Of a stretch of DNA of 41,192 bases, positions 35,897 to 41,192 are shown piece by piece (within the stretch, counting starts at the first letter, position 1; every line of letters begins with the position of its first letter). Source of the stretch: Alphaproteobacteria bacterium. GTDB taxonomy: Bacteria; Pseudomonadota; Alphaproteobacteria; Micavibrionales; Micavibrionaceae. The notes under the pieces were generated by a model. That model had not been told where the DNA came from and made no database searches. It saw only the letters and a program-made list of their open reading frames with translations. The stretch lies in contig JAUIIA010000016.1 in the NCBI GenBank assembly GCA_030432025.1, positions 1 to 41,192 on the forward strand, in the 5' to 3' direction. Position numbers and translations under genes: made by a program.

Positions 35897-35910
35897 GCCT
35901 AAATCCCGGC

Positions 35911-36474
35911 TTACTCGGGTGTCTCGCAATCCTTCTTTTCCGTACCAATTGTAAATATCTGATCCAGCACCTGACTGACCACGCGGGGGGCTTGCATGTC
36001 CTCATCCCATATAAGTGATGCGTGCCCGATGATATCGTTCATAAAGGGATTGCCATCGGTCACATCCTCAACATGAAGCGAATATTGCACCTGTGCCGTT
36101 TCCTGCCCTTCAGCGATCGTCATCTCGACCACTTCCAATTCATATATGTCGTAATTATTAACGCCGATGCCGTTGTAAATATCGATAATTTCCTGCTTTG
36201 TAATCTGACTGGCCTTATCAGGCATGGGCTTACACGCCCATTTAAAGTTCGACTTGCTATGAAAATCATCGGTCAGGGTTCTATCGAGATACTCTATGAG
36301 CTGGGGCAAATCCTCCTGCCCTTCCCGCAAGGTCGTGTTTATGACGACCATCTCATTGTAAAATTCACGGATATTTTCTTCGGTCAGCCCCTGAGCATGA
36401 GCCCCGCCCACAACACACAAAGAAGCCATCACGCCGAGCATCAGTTGTGAACAAAGAGATTTGGCTGATGTCAT
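35911..36474 (-). CDS. Secreted uncharacterised protein
   Basis: 187 residues with a signal peptide ending VVGGAHAQG (about residues 1-28) and an alpha/beta domain. Its form (N-terminal helices, DDFHSKSNF, long strands such as TAQVQYSLHVEDV) recalls SnoaL/NTF2-like folds, but this is a guess. Two Cys outside the signal peptide. Lies between tRNA-Arg upstream and sRNA B convergent to it. Confidence 0.72.
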   Translation of the reverse strand: MTSAKSLCSQLMLGVMASLCVVGGAHAQGLTEENIREFYNEMVVINTTLREGQEDLPQLIEYLDRTLTDDFHSKSNFKWACKPMPDKASQITKQEIIDIYNGIGVNNYDIYELEVVEMTIAEGQETAQVQYSLHVEDVTDGNPFMNDIIGHASLIWDEDMQAPRVVSQVLDQIFTIGTEKKDCETPE

Positions 36475-36516
36475 GGTTTGGGTCCCAAGTGAGGATGTAT
36501 TTACATGGAGGTTTTA

Positions 36517-36593
36517 TGGCGATCCCGGCAGGACTCGAACCTGCAACCCTCTGCTTAGAAGGCAGATGCTCTATCCGGTTGAGCTACGGGACC
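36517..36593 (-). tRNA. tRNA-Arg (TCT)
   Basis: On the minus strand: acceptor GGTCCCG/CGGGATC (one G-T), D-arm GCTC..GAGC, anticodon loop CTTCTAA with TCT, T-arm GCAGGTTCGAGTCCTGC, discriminator G and encoded CCA. 77 bases. It reads AGA codons, the rare Arg codons noted in the rsfS leader peptide. Confidence 0.97.
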
Positions 36594-36629
36594 ATCCGTA
36601 AGTAAAGTAACCCAAGGAATTAAAGCTTA

Positions 36630-36947
36630 TCAAGCGCTTTCGCTGTCTTCGGGGGGAATATATTTGAAGTTATCACCGTAATTGCGTGGCTTGGGCTTAC
36701 GCTCATGCTGTGGTGTTACCTGATAATACAGCCCATTCTCTTCTGCATAACGCTCTGCCTGTTCCAATGTGCGGAATTTCAAGCGCACCTGCGTCATCGT
36801 ATCCTTGCTCTGGCTCCAGCCCATAAGCGGCTCGGGATTTTTATCCGTGTTGGTTTCAAATTCCAAAATCCACTCTTTGGTTTTCGAGCGGCCGGATTGC
36901 ATAGCGTTTTTGGAGGGAGTGTAAATACGGGCTTTTTTCATCTTCAT
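36630..36947 (-). CDS. NDUFS4-like complex I accessory subunit
   Basis: 105 residues of the ETC complex I conserved-region family (PF04800): ARIYTPSKNAMQSGR, then WILEFE, PLMGWSQSKDTMTQVRLKF and AERYAEENGLYYQV. This is the alphaproteobacterial counterpart of the mitochondrial 18 kDa subunit NDUFS4, outside the main nuo operon. Start is ATG 36947 or the ATG two codons later. tRNA-Arg follows it in the same direction. Confidence 0.92.
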   Translation of the reverse strand: MKMKKARIYTPSKNAMQSGRSKTKEWILEFETNTDKNPEPLMGWSQSKDTMTQVRLKFRTLEQAERYAEENGLYYQVTPQHERKPKPRNYGDNFKYIPPEDSESA

Positions 36948-36969
36948 TTCGCCAAGTCAGGGTTCAGTA

Positions 36970-37614
36970 TTACCACTTATAGATTTTTCTGGCTGCTATT
37001 CCAAGTATAGAACCAATCACAATATACGGTATCATGTGCGAAATAACAGCATGCCCGATCGTATCCATACTACAGGTGAAGCGCAGCCCCACATAGCCGA
37101 GCCCCGCAACGGCGAAGATTGTCATCAGGGCGCTGAGATACGGGCGGGTCGTAGCGCCGCGTTTGGTCAGGAACAGCAATACCGCGAGCGGAATAATGGT
37201 CATATACCCACCCTCGCCCATACAGTGGTCCATCTTATGAACGTTAGGCATATCAACACCTTCGCTGACGGCCTTGATGATTACCATACCGAAAAAAGAC
37301 GCCAGCAACGTAAAAGGAATGGCCAGGATCCATTTCTCACCACGCATGTCAGGGACAGTTAGATATATAGCCGTGATCATGGAAGAGATTGCGAGGAAGC
37401 TCATCATGAATATTTCAACCATGAAGGCCACATCACCAAGCTTTTCAATAACGTCGCCACGAATCCCGAGATAAAAAACCACAACTGCCATGTATGCAAA
37501 TGACACGACGATATACGGAATCGCCTGAATAAGCGGATGCGGCATAGGCTTGACCGGCTCCAGCTCCTCGGACAATTTTCCAATCAAATCATCAATGTTA
37601 TTTTGCTCGGTCAA
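36970..37614 (-). CDS. nrsF: NrsF family anti-sigma factor
   Basis: 214 residues with six membrane helices after a short cytoplasmic N-terminus, the DUF1109/NrsF design. Cys131 (MDHCMGEGGY) and Cys181 (RFTCSMDTIGH) are the conserved pair reported as important in Caulobacter NrsF, which holds SigF inactive until metal or oxidative stress. Starts with TTG 37614, GGGG six bases upstream, three bases after the sigF stop. Confidence 0.88.
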   Translation of the reverse strand: MTEQNNIDDLIGKLSEELEPVKPMPHPLIQAIPYIVVSFAYMAVVVFYLGIRGDVIEKLGDVAFMVEIFMMSFLAISSMITAIYLTVPDMRGEKWILAIPFTLLASFFGMVIIKAVSEGVDMPNVHKMDHCMGEGGYMTIIPLAVLLFLTKRGATTRPYLSALMTIFAVAGLGYVGLRFTCSMDTIGHAVISHMIPYIVIGSILGIAARKIYKW

Positions 37615-37617
37615 AAT

Positions 37618-38184
37618 TTACCCCAATATTTCCTTCAACTTGTTCATTGTCCGGTGTGCGGAGACTTTAACGGCACTGACGCTCATGTCCATCTCATTCG
37701 CCACTTCCTTGGCGCTATAGCCTTCAATCTTAATCATTTCGAACACCCGGCGCTGCTTTTCAGGCAAGGTGGCCAGAGCCGACTCTATATCCTTGTATTC
37801 GCCTGCATGGTTAGGTTCCGTTACATGCGTTTTTAGAAAATCCGGGCTATCGAGTGAAGTTTGCTTGTTTTCACGTGCATTATAGTGCTTTCGCAGGAAA
37901 TCCGTGCGCCTAAAGTTAATGATCGCCATCAACCACGGGCGAAACGGCCTGTCGGGACTGTATGTCTCCAATGACCTGTGCACGGAAAGCAGCACTTCTT
38001 GTGTTATATCGTCCGCCCAATCTGGATTAGCAAGGCTCTTGAGGATATAATTGCGAATAAACGGCGCTATACCCCTCAGTAATTCGTTATAAGCACTCTT
38101 ATCGCCAGACTGCGCGAGAATGGCATTCTCGGTCCATATATCCTCAGCAGCAGGTTTGTAGTTAGAATTAGAGGGCTTCTTCAT
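37618..38184 (-). CDS. sigF: ECF sigma factor, SigF type
   Basis: 188 residues. Sigma region 2 includes DDITQEVLLSVHRSL and FRPWLMAIINFRRTDFLRK; region 4 includes LPEKQRRVFEMIKIEGYSAKEVANEM and a helix-turn-helix. Immediate pairing with NrsF identifies the Caulobacter SigF type. A matching SigF promoter lies directly upstream, pointing to autoregulation. Confidence 0.92.
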   Translation of the reverse strand: MKKPSNSNYKPAAEDIWTENAILAQSGDKSAYNELLRGIAPFIRNYILKSLANPDWADDITQEVLLSVHRSLETYSPDRPFRPWLMAIINFRRTDFLRKHYNARENKQTSLDSPDFLKTHVTEPNHAGEYKDIESALATLPEKQRRVFEMIKIEGYSAKEVANEMDMSVSAVKVSAHRTMNKLKEILG

Positions 38185-38211
38185 GCGGTCATCTTAGCCT
38201 TAAGGTGTGTT

Positions 38212-38237
38212 TTCGCAACAAAAACCGACATCGTTAC
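38212..38237 (-). promoter_or_regulatory. SigF-type ECF promoter
   Basis: Minus strand GTAACG (38237-38232), exactly 16 bases, then CGAA (38215-38212). The published Caulobacter SigF consensus, as I recall it, is GTAACC-N16-CGAA. The -35 overlaps the stop codon of the upstream thioredoxin-like gene; transcription would start about 20 bases before the sigF ATG. Confidence 0.7.
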
Positions 38238-38836
38238 AACAGATCAGGCACCATCGGGATCAATGTTTTGTAGAGGTTGTCTTGGGGATAATGGCCACTT
38301 GAGTCGGACCTCAGGATGAAATCTCTATCGAGTAGCTGAAATCCGGGGATCATTTTGTATGTCGTATCGCTGCGCATATCTTTTACTGGTACGGCTACGA
38401 TTTCAAAATCCTTCTTATTAAGTTGGAAATGGGCCGCCCATTTTTGTGCATCTTCCAACTTCGGCGGGCCGAACTTCATGTCATAGAACAGGATTTGAAT
38501 GAAAATCACGTCCTTGTTGGGGAATGGCATCCCTTCGGTGTAACGCGGGAAAAGCTTTAGTGCGGAAGGCACACCGGGTTGTACGGCATTTTTTTCAAAA
38601 GAGCCGATATCATGCGCACCGGAAAAGGCCTGACATGCCGGACAATTCATACCAACGGGCTGAATGACCACAATCTTGCCTTTCAGATCGGAAAGCCTGA
38701 ACCGTACACCTTCTTGATCAATCAGTTCTAAGTCAGGGTAGATTTGCCCTTTTTGCGGAGTCCATGATTCCTGTGCCTGAACATTAGGAGCAACGTTAAG
38801 CAGCAACAGTAAAAACAATGTAAGGAATTTTTTCAT
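38234..38836 (-). CDS. Periplasmic thioredoxin-like protein
   Basis: 200 residues: signal peptide (about 1-22), then a thioredoxin/AhpC-TSA-like fold with GKIVVIQPVGMNCPACQAF, redox pair C65 and C68. Later VIFIQILFYD and PGFQLLDRDFIL fit the fold. It is likely to act on envelope thiols or peroxides. Lying just before sigF, it may belong to the same stress response, but I saw no SigF motif before it. Confidence 0.8.
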   Translation of the reverse strand: MKKFLTLFLLLLLNVAPNVQAQESWTPQKGQIYPDLELIDQEGVRFRLSDLKGKIVVIQPVGMNCPACQAFSGAHDIGSFEKNAVQPGVPSALKLFPRYTEGMPFPNKDVIFIQILFYDMKFGPPKLEDAQKWAAHFQLNKKDFEIVAVPVKDMRSDTTYKMIPGFQLLDRDFILRSDSSGHYPQDNLYKTLIPMVPDLL

Positions 38837-38863
38837 ACGGCGTAGTGTCCGTTTTTAGAAAAG

Positions 38864-38940
38864 TGGTCGGAGTGGCAGGATTTGAACCCGCGACCCACTG
38901 CTCCCAAAGCAGTTGCGCTACCAGGCTGCGCTACACTCCG
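38864..38940 (-). tRNA. tRNA-Pro (TGG)
   Basis: On the minus strand: acceptor CGGAGTG/CACTCCG, D-arm GCGCAGCCTGGTAGCGC, anticodon loop TTTGGGA with TGG, T-arm GCGGGTTCAAATCCTGC, discriminator A and encoded CCA. 77 bases. Confidence 0.97.
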
Positions 38941-39019
38941 ACGCTTAAAACTTTTGAATTCAGAAACCTCGCGGCTCTGAAGGGCATGTTTTACACAAAC
39001 ATATTGGATTGGGCAAGCT

Positions 39020-39036
39020 AAAAAACCGCGGTTTTT
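39020..39036 (-). terminator. Possible terminator of the DUF192 gene
   Basis: Perfect palindrome AAAAACCGCGGTTTTT (39021-39036) overlapping the DUF192 stop codon. On the minus strand it ends in T's, but the stem is short with a CGCG loop, so activity is uncertain. Confidence 0.4.
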
Positions 39037-39625
39037 ATTGCTGTACGCCTACATTTTTAAAATAGGCATGCAGGACTTTGTCACCCTCCTTTATACCTAT
39101 CTTGTCGGCAGCACCACCATTGAGCTCCAGTACAGCCTTTGACGGATATTTAGACGTGATCTTCGTCAGGTCTTGTGGCTTCGCATTGTGGTGTATGTGA
39201 TGAATTGTTCCATCCTCATGAATAAAAAGCATGTCCAACGGGATCAGTGTGTTTTTCATCCAGAAGCTGCGCATCGCCACGTCGTGGAACACAAACAGCA
39301 TTCCCTCATTGTCCTCCATCTCTGTACGGAACATGAGGCCGCGCGCCTGCTGAGTTGGTGTCAGGGCCAGATCGACATCATAGAACAGCTTTTCGCCGTC
39401 TGCTTTCATGATGCTTATTTCATCGGTCTCAAAATGATAAGCATCCGCGGGCTTGGTGTAAAAGACGCTAGAGTTCGGTCTTTGTTGCTCAACCTTAATC
39501 GGCGGCGGAATGACGAGAGGCTTCTGGTCGCTTTGTGCCTGTGCACCCGATACGCTGACAAGCGCGAAGGCGGAAACAATCAAAGCACTGAATATAGTCG
39601 CGGTAAAAGCTCTGCCCTTGATCAT
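39035..39625 (-). CDS. DUF192 family secreted protein
   Basis: 196 residues. Signal peptide (about 1-30, ending SGAQAQ), a Pro-rich linker, then a DUF192 domain: LALTPTQQARGLMFRTEM, GMLFVF, MRSFWMKNTLIPLDMLFI and AVLELNGGAADKIGIKEGD. Function of the family is unknown; it is widespread in envelopes. ATG overlaps the CBS gene's stop by 4 bases. Confidence 0.9.
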   Translation of the reverse strand: MIKGRAFTATIFSALIVSAFALVSVSGAQAQSDQKPLVIPPPIKVEQQRPNSSVFYTKPADAYHFETDEISIMKADGEKLFYDVDLALTPTQQARGLMFRTEMEDNEGMLFVFHDVAMRSFWMKNTLIPLDMLFIHEDGTIHHIHHNAKPQDLTKITSKYPSKAVLELNGGAADKIGIKEGDKVLHAYFKNVGVQQ

Positions 39626-40089
39626 AGCGCTTCACTTTCCTGCAGACGTTTCAGTTCATCCATAGCGGAGGCCGGGGTCACCATACCGAGATATTTCCGC
39701 GACTCGCCTTCTACAACGACCAGACAGGAATGCCCGCTGACCAAATGACTAACGGCTTCCCAAATCGGGGTGTCGGGATGAACGGTCGGAACTTTGCGTT
39801 CCATCAATTCTTCAACTTTGAGCGGGTTCACTTTTTTAAGGCGCTTGGCAATGCCCGGTGCGGCGCGGACTGTTACATCCAGAACAATCCCGTCACTCAT
39901 CGGTACGGAAACGGGCAATAAGTTCTTCATGACAATCGTCAGAGAAAAAATCCCGATAACATTGCCGTCATCATCGATAACAGCGGCTTCAGAGACATTC
40001 TTTTTCTTAAGTTCCTTTAAGGCCACTTCGACTTCTGTGTCCGGCTTCAAAGTAATGGATTTTTCTGCAATAGCTGCGTGACAGGGCAT
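39622..40089 (-). CDS. Paired CBS-domain protein
   Basis: 155 residues made of two CBS motifs: VEVALKELKKKNVSEAAVIDDDGNVIGIF (about 20-50) and VEELMERKVPTVHPDTPIWEAVSHLVSGHSCLVVVEG (about 90-130). No enzyme domain attached. Stand-alone CBS pairs sense adenine nucleotides and regulate partners. It overlaps the DUF192 gene by 4 bases, so the two are co-translated. Confidence 0.88.
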   Translation of the reverse strand: MPCHAAIAEKSITLKPDTEVEVALKELKKKNVSEAAVIDDDGNVIGIFSLTIVMKNLLPVSVPMSDGIVLDVTVRAAPGIAKRLKKVNPLKVEELMERKVPTVHPDTPIWEAVSHLVSGHSCLVVVEGESRKYLGMVTPASAMDELKRLQESEAL

Positions 40090-40165
40090 GTGAGAAGACC
40101 TTTTTATTCTTTAACCGCATGTATTGTGCTCAAAAAAACCAGAAGATGCAATGCCGTGGATGAGA

Positions 40166-40798
40166 TCAGTGCTTTAATCCTGTGACATACATTTTGGCAT
40201 ACAGGCCGTTCAGCTCCATGAGTTCGTCATGGGTGCCACGCTCTACGATTTTCCCCGAATCCAGTACCAGTATCTGATCGGCGTTTTGTACCGTAGACAA
40301 GCGGTGCGCAATAACCAAGGTGGTGCGGCCTTTTTCCAGCTTCTCTAACGCTTGCTGCACCAGCTTTTCGGATTCGTTATCAAGGGCGGAAGTTGCCTCA
40401 TCGAGCAGTAAAATCGGTGCGTCACGCAAAATTGCGCGGGCAATGGAGAGACGCTGGCGTTGACCACCGGAGAGTTTTACACCGTCCTCGCCGACTGTCG
40501 TTTCGTAACCTTCGGGGAAGCTTTCAATGAATTCATGAGCGGCGGCGGCTTTTGCCGCATCGATAATTTCCTCATGTGTGGCCCCTGCCCGTCCATACCC
40601 GATATTGGCCGCAATGGTGTCGTCAAAGATCGTGATGTCTTGTGAAACCAGTCCGATATGGGCACGTAAGGAGACGAGATCCAATGTACGGATATCACCT
40701 CCACCAATCGAAACTGTCCCGTCCTGTGCGTCATAAAAACGCGGAATGAGATTCATTACCGTACTTTTACCACCGCCGGACGGACCAACGAGCGCCGG
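40166..40798 (-). pseudogene. ABC transporter ATPase, truncated at window junction
   Basis: The C-terminal nucleotide-binding domain of an MsbA/ABCB-type exporter: Walker [11 protein letters not shown] (about 40764-40793), Q-loop GLVSQDIT, signature LSGGQRQR, Walker [13 protein letters not shown], switch IAHRLSTV. The frame has no start here; upstream of Walker A similarity fades ([11 protein letters not shown] in place of the usual PAG-x3-ALVG) and a TAG stop appears at 40844-40846 in the GC-rich segment. The membrane domain is missing. Either a real truncation or an assembly join. Confidence 0.85.
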
Positions 40799-41192
40799 TA
40801 GCGGAAGTCCGGCAGGGTCACACGAACCACCGGTCTCGGTCCGCTATATCGACACCTCGCTCATCGTCATCGAAGCGACGGACATCGACCTGAACGCATT
40901 CGTCCCCGAAACGAGCCGGCGGTCCGGCGCGGTCGAGGTCATCGGCGACAGGATCCTGGTCGCCGATGCCGATGGAAGGTTCTATCAGGTCGAAGACGCG
41001 GGCGACGGCGCGATGCACACCACGCGCCTGCCGACCCGGATCGACCTGAACGCGGCGGAAATGCTGGCCGACCTCAAGCGAAAAATGCCGAAAGCGTCCC
41101 TCAATCCGGTCCGGCTTTCCGACCTCCACTACGCCCCGGCTTCGCAGACCGTCTACGTCACCCACTCCTATTGGGACCTCGAGCGCGAATGC
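40797..41192 (+). CDS. Fragment of an unidentified gene in GC-rich foreign sequence
   Basis: From about 40797 the base composition shifts to GC-rich. The plus frame (codon at 40824) is open to the window end, with G or C at almost every third position, and reads [19 protein letters not shown], then [19 protein letters not shown] and later [17 protein letters not shown]. It has no start codon in view. No family recognised; codon use is unlike every other gene here. Confidence 0.5.

Larger units (their letters stand above)
35752..35904 (+). repeat. Promoter-sRNA-terminator unit, copy B
   Basis: Second copy of the unit at 35451-35607, beginning GAGATAGTTTCGG and ending GCCTAAAT. The 140 bases between copies hold no gene; at 35650-35660 they contain AACAATTACAC, the same 11 bases that begin both RNAs, followed by a degenerate C-rich stretch, perhaps the relic of a third copy. 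Confidence 0.9.

Noticed and set aside
40818-41165. 115-codon minus-strand frame in the GC-rich end.
   Set aside because: The plus frame has the consistent G/C third-position pattern; the minus frame is Arg/Asp/Gly-rich, typical of antisense to GC-rich genes.

Overview
The window looks like a chromosomal segment of a free-living alphaproteobacterium of roughly balanced GC. Several gene blocks are typical of that class: proA-nadD-rsfS-rlmH-envC-ctpA-polysaccharide deacetylase-rppH; yebC-ruvC-ruvA-ruvB-ybgC-tolQ-tolR-tolA-tolB; zapA next to 6S RNA and 5-formyl-THF cyclo-ligase; pcm-popZ-valS; sigF-nrsF; and an NDUFS4-like complex I subunit. The exact lineage cannot be fixed without a search.

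Layout. 1-6001 (+): proA tail, nadD, a short leader transcript ending in a terminator just before rsfS, then rlmH, an EnvC-like amidase activator, ctpA, a divergent polysaccharide deacetylase and rppH. 6024-13655 (-): the recombination and Tol-Pal block, with a SIMPL-domain gene inserted between ruvC and ruvA and no pal after tolB. 13826-16018 (+): a response regulator and two uncharacterised genes. 16067-18837: a YmdB-type phosphoesterase, cyclo-ligase, 6S RNA, a small unknown gene, zapA and a DUF4164-like coiled-coil gene. 19028-24608 (+): transketolase, GAPDH, a tandem winged-helix regulator with a small partner gene, class I aldolase and a membrane-anchored EndoU-like nuclease. 24605-30707: epmA, rpmE, an AlgH-like protein, valS, popZ, pcm.

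30813-36593 is the most accessory-like part. It holds tRNA-Cys with a nearby copy of its 3' end, a two-domain deaminase whose second domain has lost its zinc ligands, tRNA-Asn, a SulP transporter without STAS domain, two secreted proteins of unknown function, and an AT-rich intergenic region with two tandem near-identical promoter-sRNA-terminator units. 36517-40089 (-): tRNA-Arg, the complex I subunit, nrsF, sigF with a matching ECF promoter, a thioredoxin-like protein, tRNA-Pro, a DUF192 protein and a CBS protein.

The right end is abnormal. A lipid-exporter-type ABC ATPase is cut near its Walker A motif around 40797-40825. What follows is much more GC-rich sequence with an open plus-strand frame, most simply an assembly chimera or a recombination junction.

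The best candidates for undescribed biology are the tandem sRNA pair, the active/inactive tandem deaminase, the anchored EndoU nuclease, and the leader-peptide/terminator arrangement before an AUU-started rsfS. All functional statements rest on motif reading and gene order; no search was run.
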